64,000 nt of DNA. Origin: Rhizobium vallis. Its GTDB lineage: Bacteria > Pseudomonadota > Alphaproteobacteria > Rhizobiales > Rhizobiaceae. Location: positions 124,001 through 188,000 of the forward strand of contig NZ_ML133697.1 in the NCBI RefSeq assembly GCF_003985155.1. The letters run 5' to 3'. The first letter of the stretch is position 1; each line of letters begins with the position of its first letter. The translations under genes were made by a program, and so were the position numbers. This document shows, piece after piece, positions 34,469-51,510 of the stretch. The notes beneath the pieces are model-generated. The model had not been told where the DNA came from and made no database searches. It saw only the letters and a program-made list of their open reading frames with translations.

Positions 34469-35644
34469 ATGGCAAAGAGTAAGTTTGAGCGCAACAAGCC
34501 GCACGTCAACATTGGCACGATCGGCCACGTTGACCACGGCAAGACGTCTCTGACGGCAGCGATCACGAAGTACTTCGGTGAGTTCAAGGCGTACGACCAG
34601 ATTGACGCTGCTCCGGAAGAAAAGGCACGCGGCATCACCATTTCGACAGCGCACGTCGAATACGAGACGCCGAACCGCCACTACGCGCACGTCGACTGCC
34701 CCGGCCACGCCGACTACGTGAAGAACATGATCACCGGTGCTGCGCAGATGGACGGCGCGATCCTGGTGTGCTCGGCTGCTGACGGCCCGATGCCGCAGAC
34801 GCGCGAACACATTCTGCTCGCCCGCCAGGTTGGCGTTCCGGCGATCGTGGTGTTCCTGAACAAGGTCGACCAGGTTGACGACGCCGAGCTTCTCGAACTG
34901 GTCGAGCTCGAAGTCCGCGAACTGCTGTCGTCCTACGACTTCCCGGGCGACGACATCCCGGTCGTCAAGGGTTCGGCACTTGCTGCTCTCGAAGACTCCG
35001 ACAAGAAGATCGGCGAAGACGCAATCCGCGAGCTGATGGCTGCTGTTGACGCCTACATCCCGACGCCTGAGCGTCCGATCGACCAGCCGTTCCTGATGCC
35101 GATCGAAGACGTGTTCTCGATCTCGGGCCGTGGTACGGTCGTGACCGGCCGCGTCGAGCGTGGCATCGTCAAGGTTGGCGAAGAAGTCGAGATCGTCGGC
35201 ATCCGCCCGACCTCGAAGACGACGGTGACCGGCGTTGAAATGTTCCGCAAGCTGCTCGATCAGGGCCAGGCCGGCGACAACATCGGCGCTCTGGTTCGCG
35301 GTGTGAACCGTGACGGCGTCGAGCGTGGCCAGATCCTGTGCAAGCCGGGTTCGGTCAAGCCGCACAAGAAGTTCATGGCCGAAGCCTACATCCTGACGAA
35401 GGAAGAGGGCGGCCGTCATACGCCGTTCTTCACCAACTACCGTCCGCAGTTCTACTTCCGCACGACCGACGTGACGGGCATTGTGACGCTGCCGGAAGGC
35501 ACGGAGATGGTTATGCCGGGCGACAACGTCACGGTTGCCGTTGAGCTGATCGTTCCGATCGCGATGGAAGAAAAGCTGCGCTTCGCTATCCGCGAAGGCG
35601 GCCGCACCGTCGGCGCCGGTATCGTTGCCAGCATCGTCGAGTAA
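34469..35644 (+). CDS. tufA: Elongation factor Tu (first copy)
   Basis: 391 residues. The GTPase domain 1 has GHVDHGKT (P-loop, about 18-25), the switch [10 protein letters not shown], and the NKVD specificity motif. Beta-barrel domains 2 and 3 follow. It delivers aminoacyl-tRNA to the ribosome. The protein is identical to the copy at 53679. The two reading frames also look identical at the nucleotide level by eye, diverging immediately outside them. It is preceded by tRNA-Tyr/tRNA-Gly and ended by a strong terminator, so this copy is expressed with the tRNAs. Confidence 0.98.
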   Translation: MAKSKFERNKPHVNIGTIGHVDHGKTSLTAAITKYFGEFKAYDQIDAAPEEKARGITISTAHVEYETPNRHYAHVDCPGHADYVKNMITGAAQMDGAILVCSAADGPMPQTREHILLARQVGVPAIVVFLNKVDQVDDAELLELVELEVRELLSSYDFPGDDIPVVKGSALAALEDSDKKIGEDAIRELMAAVDAYIPTPERPIDQPFLMPIEDVFSISGRGTVVTGRVERGIVKVGEEVEIVGIRPTSKTTVTGVEMFRKLLDQGQAGDNIGALVRGVNRDGVERGQILCKPGSVKPHKKFMAEAYILTKEEGGRHTPFFTNYRPQFYFRTTDVTGIVTLPEGTEMVMPGDNVTVAVELIVPIAMEEKLRFAIREGGRTVGAGIVASIVE

Positions 35645-35670
35645 CCTTCGGGTTATCCGCAATTATGAAG

Positions 35671-35697
35671 ACCCCGCTGGAAACAGCGGGGTTTTTT
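35671..35697 (+). terminator. Intrinsic terminator after the first tuf gene
   Basis: ACCCCGCTG / CAGCGGGGT stem with a GAAA tetraloop, followed by TTTTT. A textbook structure 27 bases after the tuf stop. Confidence 0.95.
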
Positions 35698-35846
35698 CGT
35701 TTGATGGCTTCGGGTAGGTTTAACAGGTGTTGTAAAAATATCGTTAAATTGGCCTGTCACAGTATTTTGTTCATCTCACATTCAGAAACCGGTTTGTGAA
35801 TGGCCCATTTTAGTCCAGACTCCTTCTTGCAAAGAGGAGAGCCCGG

Positions 35847-35981
35847 ATGATTCCAAAGGCCACGTTCGTTGCGACGATATTCGCGATGTATGTTTTCACG
35901 ATGTTTTTCATCGCTGCAATTCCGCAAGAGGTTGTTCAGGCAGCCGGAGTGCAGCTCAATGAGGTAAGTGTCGTCAAGTGA
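35847..35981 (+). CDS. Small one-pass membrane peptide (44 residues)
   Basis: The ATG at 35847 has GAGGAG seven bases upstream. The peptide has a short N-terminus, one hydrophobic segment (about 7-25, FVATIFAMYVFTMFFIAAI), and a polar C-terminal half. It stands alone between the tuf terminator and the epimerase-like gene. No family recognised. The good ribosome-binding site and membrane pattern support it, but conservation is untested. Confidence 0.55.
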   Translation: MIPKATFVATIFAMYVFTMFFIAAIPQEVVQAAGVQLNEVSVVK

Positions 35982-36151
35982 TGACCCTTGCAGAGCATCG
36001 CAGGCTTCTGCGGTGATCGGAAATGATCGGCCAGATGCTCCCGATAGGGTGTTTCTGGCGAGGCGGGGTGAACCCCTTGCACGACGCTCGCTTGCTCTTC
36101 GCGCGGAAGCGTCTAACTATGCCTCCGGTTTCATGACGCGGAGGATATTCC

Positions 36152-37045
36152 ATGAAGAAACGTATCCTGTTCACGGGCGGTTCGGGCAAGGCAGGTCGGC
36201 ATGCCGTGCCATGGCTCGTCAATGCCGGTTACGAGGTTAACAACATCGATCTCGTGCCGCTGGATAGCCCCGGCGTTACCAATCTCATCGCCGACATCAC
36301 CGATAGCGGACAGGTCTTCAACGCGCTCTCGATGCATCGCGATTTTCCCGATCTGGATGCGGGCAGGGGTGTGCAGCCCTTCGATGCCGTCGTGCATTTC
36401 GCCGCCATCCCGCGCATCCTGATCAAGCCTGACAACGAAACCTTCCGCATCAACACGATGGGCACCTACAATGTCATCGAGGCGGCGGTGAAGCTCGGCA
36501 TCAGGAAGATCATCGTCGCATCGAGCGAGACGACTTACGGCGTCTGCTTCGCCGAGGGCCATCGCGATTTCCACCAGTTCCCTCTGGAGGAGGACTACGA
36601 CGTCAACCCGATGGATTCCTACGGTCTTTCCAAGGTGGTCAACGAGAAGACGGCCCGCGCCTTTGCTGAGCGCTCGGGCTACGACATCTACGCGCTGCGC
36701 ATCGGCAACGTCATCGAGCCGCATGAGTATGAGAGGTTCCCGACCTATTTCTCCAATCCGGAGATGCGCAAGCGCATCGCCTGGAGCTATATCGACGCCC
36801 GCGACCTTGGGCAGATCTGCCATCTCTGCATCGAGAAGGATGGACTGGGCTACCAGGTCTTCAACGCTGCCAACGACACCGTTTCGGCCAATACGCCGTC
36901 GAAGGAGCTTGCGAAGCGATTCTTCCCGAACGTGCCTTTCACCCGTGAGATCGGCGAATATGAAAGCCTGCTCTCAAACCGCAAGATTCGCGAGGTGCTG
37001 GGCTTTAGGGAAGAGCACGATTGGCGGAAATACGTGAAGGTCTGA
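36152..37045 (+). CDS. NAD-dependent epimerase/dehydratase (extended SDR)
   Basis: 297 residues. The N-terminal Rossmann motif GGSGKAGR (residues about 9-16) and the catalytic SYGLSK (Tyr and Lys of YxxxK, near 157-161) are visible, with a Ser in the ASSETTYG strand. The C-terminal half is the sugar-binding part. It resembles UDP-glucose 4-epimerase-like and uronate-dehydrogenase-like proteins; the substrate is not identifiable. The ATG follows GGAGGATATTCC. It is an unusual neighbour, sitting between a tuf gene and tRNA-Trp/secE. Confidence 0.85.
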   Translation: MKKRILFTGGSGKAGRHAVPWLVNAGYEVNNIDLVPLDSPGVTNLIADITDSGQVFNALSMHRDFPDLDAGRGVQPFDAVVHFAAIPRILIKPDNETFRINTMGTYNVIEAAVKLGIRKIIVASSETTYGVCFAEGHRDFHQFPLEEDYDVNPMDSYGLSKVVNEKTARAFAERSGYDIYALRIGNVIEPHEYERFPTYFSNPEMRKRIAWSYIDARDLGQICHLCIEKDGLGYQVFNAANDTVSANTPSKELAKRFFPNVPFTREIGEYESLLSNRKIREVLGFREEHDWRKYVKV

Positions 37046-37211
37046 CCGCGTCTGGCCACGAAGTTGACAAGCCATTTGCCCGCATATGGGGAGAATGGCT
37101 TTGAAAATCGAAAATCGTGCTTGCCAATCCCGTGTCGTCGTCTTAAAGGGTCGCCATGCTTTTCAGCAGCGATTTGCGGGCCTTGGCCCAAGCGCTGAAT
37201 GACAGGCGTGA

Positions 37212-37287
37212 AGGGGTATAGCTCAGCTGGTAGAGCGGCGGTCTCCAAAACCGCAGGTCGGGGGTTCGAGCCCCTCTGCCCCTGCCA
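37212..37287 (+). tRNA. tRNA-Trp (anticodon CCA)
   Basis: Acceptor AGGGGTA/TGCCCCT, D arm AGCTCAGCTGGTAGAGC, anticodon CCA in GTCTCCAAAACC, T arm GGGGTTCGAGCCCC, and an encoded terminal CCA. Its place just before secE-nusG is conserved widely in proteobacteria. Confidence 0.97.
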
Positions 37288-37381
37288 CTTTCCTCGATGC
37301 GGGACTGCGCGGACGTGCTCGCAGCGTTTCGGACCGGGAATAATGGGTGGCAACTAATTTCGTTAAACTTCGGTTTCCCCC

Positions 37382-37410
37382 TTGTGTATTCGGAAATCGG
37401 TGTTTATTTA
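37382..37410 (+). promoter_or_regulatory. Candidate secE promoter
   Basis: TTGTGT (37382-37387), 17-base spacer, TATTTA (37405-37410), about 70 bases before the secE ATG. Recognised by eye. Confidence 0.4.
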
Positions 37411-37481
37411 GGGTTCAACAGACACGCGGTGCGTGGGGCTGATAGTTTCAGCTTTACGCGCCGTAATTGCGTGGGCAGTCG

Positions 37482-37682
37482 ATGGCATCTAAATCCAATC
37501 CGTTTGCGTTTCTGCAGCAGGTTCGCTCCGAGACGTCCAAGGTCACATGGCCGTCGCGCCGCGAGACGATGATCTCGACGGTCATGGTGCTGGTGATGGT
37601 GGTTTTCGCCGCGCTGTTTTTCTTTGCCGCTGACCAGCTGATCGGCTGGGTTCTGAGCTTTGTGCTCAATACCGGCAACTGA
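37482..37682 (+). CDS. secE: Preprotein translocase subunit SecE
   Basis: 66 residues in the short form, with one membrane segment (about 33-60). The amphipathic helix before it carries the family motif EVRSETSKVTWPSRRE-like (here QQVRSETSKVTWPSRRE). SecE clamps SecY in the plasma-membrane translocon. I chose the ATG at 37482; an upstream TTG adds five residues. nusG follows 17 bases later, so the two are probably co-transcribed. Confidence 0.96.
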   Translation: MASKSNPFAFLQQVRSETSKVTWPSRRETMISTVMVLVMVVFAALFFFAADQLIGWVLSFVLNTGN

Positions 37683-37699
37683 TACGGGTGGAGATGAAA

Positions 37700-38230
37700 A
37701 TGGCGGCACGTTGGTACATCGTCCACGCGTATTCGAATTTTGAAAAGAAGGTGGCTGAGGACATCGAGAACAAGGCTCGCCAGAAGGGGCTTGAGCACCT
37801 GTTCGAGAAGATCCTCGTGCCGACCGAAAAGGTGGTGGAAGTGCGCCGCGGCCGCAAGGTCGATAGCGAGCGCAAGTTTTTCCCGGGCTATGTTCTCGTT
37901 CGTGCCAATCTGACGGATGAAGCCTATCACCTGATCAAGAATACGCCGAAGGTCACGGGTTTCCTCGGCTCCGACAATAAGCCCGTTCCGATTCCGGATT
38001 ATGAAGCCGAGCGTATTCTCGGTCAGGTCCAGGAAGGTGTCGAGCGGCCGAAGGCATCCATTACCTTCGAGATCGGCGAGCAGGTCCGCGTTTCTGATGG
38101 CCCCTTCGCCTCGTTCAACGGCACGGTTCAGGACGTGGACGAAGAGCGTTCGCGCCTGAAGGTGGAAGTGTCGATTTTCGGCCGCGCAACGCCGGTCGAG
38201 CTGGAATACGCACAGGTCGAGAAGGTCTGA
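37700..38230 (+). CDS. nusG: Transcription termination/antitermination factor NusG
   Basis: 176 residues from the ATG at 37700, which has GGAG seven bases upstream; GTG 37688 and ATG 37694 are in-frame alternatives. The NGN domain (about 1-115) starts ARWYIVHAYSNFE, and the KOW domain (about 122-176) contains the VSDGPFASFNG loop. It binds RNA polymerase, increases elongation and couples to Rho or the ribosome. Located between secE and rplK as in most bacteria. Confidence 0.97.
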   Translation: MAARWYIVHAYSNFEKKVAEDIENKARQKGLEHLFEKILVPTEKVVEVRRGRKVDSERKFFPGYVLVRANLTDEAYHLIKNTPKVTGFLGSDNKPVPIPDYEAERILGQVQEGVERPKASITFEIGEQVRVSDGPFASFNGTVQDVDEERSRLKVEVSIFGRATPVELEYAQVEKV

Positions 38231-38405
38231 TTGCAGAATTGGGAGGCTGGCCTTGCGGCCTGTCTCCTGCGGACGTTGTCCGCATCCGCGTGGAAGGTGA
38301 GGGGTCTTAGCCGGACCCTAACGATCCGTACCACGCAACCGCAGCCGCCGGAGAGATCCGGCATCACGGGCCGGGCAACCGGCCGTTCATGAAAGGCAGA
38401 GAGAT
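38231..38405 (+). promoter_or_regulatory. rplK leader with hairpins (possible L1 control region)
   Basis: The 175-base gap holds two clear hairpins: GGCC/GGCC inside GGAG/CTCC (38240-38263) and TGCGGAC/GTCCGCA (38264-38280). A GGGTC/GGACC pair lies further on. In E. coli, L1 represses the L11 operon by binding this leader. Whether this leader binds L1 cannot be read here. Confidence 0.45.
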
Positions 38406-38837
38406 ATGGCTAAGAAAGTTGCAGGCCAGCTCAAGCTTCAGGTCAAGGCAGGATCGGCAAACCCGTCCCCGCCGATTGGTCCGGCGCTTGGTCAGCGTGG
38501 CATTAACATCATGGAATTCTGCAAGGCGTTCAATGCCGCCACGCAGGAAATGGAAAAGGGTATGCCGATCCCGGTCGTCATCACCTATTACCAGGACAAG
38601 TCCTTCACCTTCGCGATGAAGCAGCCTCCGGTCAGCTACTGGCTGAAGAAGGAAGCGAAGATCACGTCCGGTTCCAAGACGCCCGGCAAGGGCGCCAAGG
38701 CCGGCTCCCTCACCAAGGCTCAGATCAAGTCGATCGCCGAAGCCAAGATGAAGGATCTGAACGCAGCGGATATCGAAGGTGCAATGGCGATGATCGAGGG
38801 CTCTGCCCGCGCCATGGGCCTGGAAGTGGTGGGTTAA
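38406..38837 (+). CDS. rplK: 50S ribosomal protein L11
   Basis: 143 residues, the usual length. The proline-rich N-terminal domain ([16 protein letters not shown] near 19-34) contacts the GTPase centre of 23S rRNA and is the thiostrepton-site protein. The C-terminal domain (about 75-143) binds 23S rRNA near nucleotide 1070. AGAGAGAT precedes the ATG. It is followed four bases later by rplA. Confidence 0.98.
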   Translation: MAKKVAGQLKLQVKAGSANPSPPIGPALGQRGINIMEFCKAFNAATQEMEKGMPIPVVITYYQDKSFTFAMKQPPVSYWLKKEAKITSGSKTPGKGAKAGSLTKAQIKSIAEAKMKDLNAADIEGAMAMIEGSARAMGLEVVG

Positions 38838-38841
38838 GATC

Positions 38842-39543
38842 ATGGCTGGTAAGCGCACACAGAAGATCAACGAAGGTGTTGATCCTACCAAGCTCTACGC
38901 TCTGACCCTGGCAATCGGCATGGTCAAGGAACGGGCTGTCGCAAAGTTCGACGAAACCATCGAAGTCTCGATGAACCTCGGCGTCGACCCCCGCCATGCG
39001 GACCAGATGGTTCGCGGCGTCGTCAACCTCCCGAACGGCACGGGCCGTACGGTTCGCGTTGCGGTCTTTGCTCGTGGCGTTAAGGCTGATGAAGCCAAGG
39101 CAGCCGGTGCCGATATCGTCGGCGCTGAAGAGCTCGTCGAAATCGTCCAGGGTGGCAAGATCGAATTCGATCGCTGCATCGCCACCCCGGACATGATGCC
39201 GCTCGTCGGCCGTCTCGGTAAGGTTCTCGGCCCCCGCGGCATGATGCCGAACCCGAAGGTCGGCACCGTGACCATGGACGTCGCTGGAGCTGTCAAGGCC
39301 TCCAAGGGCGGCGCCGTCGAGTTCCGCGTCGAGAAGGCTGGTATCGTCCACGCTGGCATCGGCAAGGCTTCTTTCGACGCCAAGGCTCTGGAAGAAAACA
39401 TCCGCGCCTTCGCTGATGCCGTCATCAAGGCGAAGCCGGCTGGTGCCAAGGGCAACTACGTCAAGCGCGTGGCGATTTCTTCGACCATGGGCCCGGGCGT
39501 CAAGATCGAAGTCGGCTCGGTCACCGCAGGTCCGACTGCATAA
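38842..39543 (+). CDS. rplA: 50S ribosomal protein L1
   Basis: 233 residues with two alpha/beta domains. The L1 signature ([20 protein letters not shown] region near 108-128, then [11 protein letters not shown]) is clear. It forms the L1 stalk that moves the E-site tRNA and, in many bacteria, represses its own operon. The start is four bases after the rplK stop, indicating coupled translation. A GC-rich hairpin follows the gene. Confidence 0.98.
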   Translation: MAGKRTQKINEGVDPTKLYALTLAIGMVKERAVAKFDETIEVSMNLGVDPRHADQMVRGVVNLPNGTGRTVRVAVFARGVKADEAKAAGADIVGAEELVEIVQGGKIEFDRCIATPDMMPLVGRLGKVLGPRGMMPNPKVGTVTMDVAGAVKASKGGAVEFRVEKAGIVHAGIGKASFDAKALEENIRAFADAVIKAKPAGAKGNYVKRVAISSTMGPGVKIEVGSVTAGPTA

Positions 39544-39872
39544 GTTATTGCCGGGCTTTTAAGCCCGGCGACTGAATTTCCGGCCTCGTAAGGGGCCGGA
39601 ATATTCCGGAGAAATCCGGAATCCTGTCCGAGATTGCAGGTGGTTTTCCCTTAATCACTTGGCCTGCATGAGACGGGTAAGACCCGAATTGCATGAAGTT
39701 CGCTTCTCGTAACTCGGTTCGAGCCTTGGATGCCTTGTGCCTCTTTAGCCTTGATTGGCGCGGGAGCGCGGGGGGACAGGATCCTCAAGCGTCGCTTGGG
39801 ATCTCGCATGATCCCAGGAGGCAAAGGCAACCCGGCGGGCCCGTTTTCGGTCCCGCCAACTGGAGATAGGCA
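39544..39872 (+). promoter_or_regulatory. rplJ leader region with L10-leader-like motif
   Basis: A 329-base gap without a gene. A hairpin GCCGGGC/GCCCGGC at 39549-39568 and a GGCC-rich hairpin at 39583-39598 follow rplA. Around 39635-39690, TGCAGGTG...CACTTGGCCTGCA followed by GAGACGGGTAAGACCCG resembles the known L10(L12)4-binding leader of rplJ mRNAs. Autogenous control by L10 is the expected role (inference). Confidence 0.6.
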
Positions 39873-40391
39873 GTGGAAAGAGCGGAAAAACGCGAATTCG
39901 TCACGGAACTGAACGAAGTCTTCAAGGCTTCGGGCTCAGTTGTCGTGGCCCACTATGCTGGTGCCACAGTCGCGCAGATGAACGATTTTCGTTCGAAGAT
40001 GCGTGCAGCTGGCGGTACCGTCAAAGTCGCGAAGAACCGCCTGGCCAAAATTGCCCTTCAGGGTACGGAAGCGGAAGGGATTACCAATCTCTTCAAGGGT
40101 CAGACGCTGATTGCATACAGCAACGATCCGATCACCGCTCCGAAGGTCGTCATGGATTTCGCCAAGACCAACGACAAGATCGTGGTTCTCGGCGGCGCCA
40201 TGGGAACAACCACGCTCAACGCCGAAGCAGTCAAGTCGCTTGCGACCCTGCCTTCGCTCGACGAGCTGCGTGCGAAGCTGCTGGGCATGATCCAGACACC
40301 GGCTACCCGCATCGCTGGGGTTGTTGCAGCACCGGCAAGCCAGCTTGCCCGCGTGTTTGCGGCCTACGCCAAGAAGGACGAAGCCGCTTAA
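39873..40391 (+). CDS. rplJ: 50S ribosomal protein L10
   Basis: 172 residues with a GTG start at 39873 preceded by GGAGATAGGCA. The N-terminal globular domain (about 1-130) binds the L11-region rRNA, and the C-terminal helix (about 130-172) carries L7/L12 dimers. In E. coli, the L10-L12 complex represses its own leader. rplL follows 58 bases later. Confidence 0.98.
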   Translation: MERAEKREFVTELNEVFKASGSVVVAHYAGATVAQMNDFRSKMRAAGGTVKVAKNRLAKIALQGTEAEGITNLFKGQTLIAYSNDPITAPKVVMDFAKTNDKIVVLGGAMGTTTLNAEAVKSLATLPSLDELRAKLLGMIQTPATRIAGVVAAPASQLARVFAAYAKKDEAA

Positions 40392-40449
40392 GGCGGTTTT
40401 TCGCTGTTTATAATCAACCGGTTCGAACCGAACAAAAGGAACTAGTAAA

Positions 40450-40830
<381 letters not shown>

Positions 40831-40845
40831 TCTTGAACTGCTTTT

Positions 40846-40869
40846 GGGAGGCAGCAACGACTGCCTCCC
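40846..40869 (+). terminator. Hairpin 1 between rplL and rpoB (attenuator candidate)
   Basis: GGGAGGCAG (40846-40854) pairs perfectly with CTGCCTCCC (40861-40869) with a six-base loop, followed by ATTTGCCGTTTTT. It probably lowers rpoB transcription relative to rplL, as known for the rplL-rpoB attenuator in E. coli. Confidence 0.75.
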
Positions 40870-40890
40870 ATTTGCCGTTTTTCTGAACGA

Positions 40891-40928
40891 ATTACCCAAA
40901 AGCCGCGTCAAAACGGCTTTTGGGTAAT
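40891..40928 (+). promoter_or_regulatory. Hairpin 2 between rplL and rpoB: perfect 15-bp stem
   Basis: ATTACCCAAAAGCCG (40891-40905) and CGGCTTTTGGGTAAT (40914-40928) are perfectly complementary around an 8-base loop. No T-run follows. It is a possible RNase III processing site, as one exists in this gap in E. coli. Confidence 0.6.
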
Positions 40929-41091
40929 GGGTTCTTCAAAAGGATAGTCTCGCACCGAGGGCAGCACAGCAATCCGAGCTGAGCGTTTTCGGGAGTCGGA
41001 CGAGATTGAACTACCCATTGATTGACGGGGTCGACTGGCCATCGGTTCCCGTCCGTTGCAGGCCCGGGTGCAAGATTTTGAAGGAGCGACG

Positions 41092-45231
<4,140 letters not shown>

Positions 45232-45421
45232 GCACTTGATAGGGCGTGCGCTGCCAATACGGCGCACGCCGGTCCCGCCGGGCGCCGTATCCGTGTCGGC
45301 CCGGAAGGGAAGTTTCGCCGCATCTTGCGGTTATTCTCGTTTAAGCGAGGGAGGCGGCTCCCGGGAAATTGCCGCCGACCATCGCATTTTGAGGGCGCTT
45401 TAGCCCATGAAGGAGACAGGC

Positions 45422-49630
<4,209 letters not shown>

Positions 49631-49654
49631 TCCGCAGCTGAAGTTCATGAATTG

Positions 49655-49686
49655 AAAACCGCCCGGAGCGATCCGGGCGGTTTTTC
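49655..49686 (+). terminator. Intrinsic terminator after rpoC
   Basis: AAAACCGCCCGGA / TCCGGGCGGTTTTT forms a 10-bp GC core plus A-T arms with a four-base loop, about 25 bases after the stop. The A-run also serves the convergent minus-strand gene. Confidence 0.93.
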
Positions 49687-49767
49687 ATTTCTGCAATGTT
49701 CTGATGGACCCGGGGGAGGGAAGGCGCTGCCTCATGCCGGTTGCGCCACCGCGGCCGGCAGTTCCCG

Positions 49768-50061
49768 TCAATTGAACCGGATGATCGCGACCTCGCCGTC
49801 GACCGCGCCCTGATAGGCCGAGGCATGCGGCTCTTCGGCCGGGATTTCGGTGAGCATGCCGATCTGGTCGAGATCGGCCTCGATGAAACCTTCCTCGGCA
49901 AGAGCGTTCAAGGCTTCACGCACAGCAGTGTCGTCGTCTGGCGCCTTCAGCAGGATGTGCAGGTCGATGCCTTCGCTGGCGTCGGACTCGTAGCCCTTGC
50001 CGATGATGATGAAGATCATCGGGCCGTCGAAATTGTTGTCGTTATCAGGTGTCGTAATCAT
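49768..50061 (-). CDS. Conserved small protein of unknown function (97 residues)
   Basis: From the ATG at 50061, placed seven bases after AAGGACAG. It starts with a polar Asn/Asp-rich segment (TTPDNDNNFDG), then a compact alpha/beta part (about 13-97) with IFIIIGKGYESD and an acidic middle. It has no signal peptide or membrane segment. A start further upstream at 50157 would add an unlikely Gln/Arg-rich extension. It is convergent with rpoC and divergent from the rpsL operon. Its consistent codon usage supports coding; function unknown. Confidence 0.7.
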   Translation of the reverse strand: MITTPDNDNNFDGPMIFIIIGKGYESDASEGIDLHILLKAPDDDTAVREALNALAEEGFIEADLDQIGMLTEIPAEEPHASAYQGAVDGEVAIIRFN

Positions 50062-50560
50062 CGCCTGTCCTTCGGCTCTTTGACGATTCGGTCGCGCGAA
50101 TCCTGCTGTGAGGGCCGCACGCCGCATTTGCTGATTCCTTAGCTGCTTTTGCTGCAATGCCCAAGTTTTTATCTTGGCGCACGGCCGCCATTTCGTCTAG
50201 AAGGATGAAATCCGGGCGTTAGGCCCGCAGATCAAGGCGATGCGGCGAGTTTATTTATTAACCGGCCTTGACGAGACGGGTGGAAACCAGTAGTACCCCG
50301 GCCATCAGATCCCATGTGAGGCTTGGCTATTCGGGGCGACGCGCCCTGGAGTTCACCTCAAACAAGGTTCTAAACGCACGTTGAAGTCATGATGCTGCAC
50401 GCATGACGCATGGTTTTATGCGTCCTCTGCTCCTTGTGGTCCATCTGCGGAAGCGGATCGGGCCATATTTTGCGCATTGACGGAAAGCGTGCGTCATTGC
50501 CGGAGACGGTGTGAGTTCAAGCCCGCCAGGGCACTGAGATAAAACGTAAGGGATGGTTGA
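50062..50560. other. Intergenic region upstream of rpsL
   Basis: 499 bases without a gene. It holds the likely str-operon promoter (50268-50296) and a leader of about 255 nt. No strong single hairpin dominates; the E. coli S7-binding site lies between rpsL and rpsG, so control need not be here. Confidence 0.6.
50268..50296 (+). promoter_or_regulatory. Candidate promoter of the str operon
   Basis: CTTGACG (TTGACG 50268-50273), 17-base spacer, TAGTAC (50291-50296). It resembles the rhizobial CTTGAC-type -35. Confidence 0.55.
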
Positions 50561-50932
50561 ATGCCTACCGTAAACCAGCTGATCCGCAAGCCTCGCCAGG
50601 CGAACGTAAAGCGTAATAAGGTTCCCGCTCTCCAGGAGAACCCGCAGAAGCGCGGCGTTTGCACGCGCGTCTACACGACGACGCCGAAGAAGCCGAACTC
50701 GGCTCTGCGTAAGGTCGCAAAGATCCGCCTCACCAACGGCTTCGAAGTCATTGGTTACATCCCCGGCGAAGGTCACAACCTTCAGGAACACTCTGTCGTC
50801 ATGATCCGCGGCGGCCGCGTGAAGGACCTTCCGGGTGTCCGTTATCACATCATCCGCGGTGTACTCGATACCCAGGGTGTCAAGAACCGCAAGCAGCGCC
50901 GCTCCAAGTACGGTGCGAAGCGTCCGAAGTAA
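50561..50932 (+). CDS. rpsL: 30S ribosomal protein S12
   Basis: 123 residues. The decoding loop [12 protein letters not shown] has Lys at both classic streptomycin-resistance positions, so it is a streptomycin-sensitive-type S12 at these sites. The second loop [13 protein letters not shown] also has the usual Lys. The C-terminal tail is basic. First gene of the str operon, with rpsG 78 bases downstream. Confidence 0.98.
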   Translation: MPTVNQLIRKPRQANVKRNKVPALQENPQKRGVCTRVYTTTPKKPNSALRKVAKIRLTNGFEVIGYIPGEGHNLQEHSVVMIRGGRVKDLPGVRYHIIRGVLDTQGVKNRKQRRSKYGAKRPK

Positions 50933-50980
50933 TTCGGTTTTCGAATAGTCCGGCGCTGCGCGAGGTCCTCCGCGTGATGA

Positions 50981-51481
<501 letters not shown>

Positions 51482-51510
51482 TTCCGAACGGTATCGAAAG
51501 GCAGTCCACA

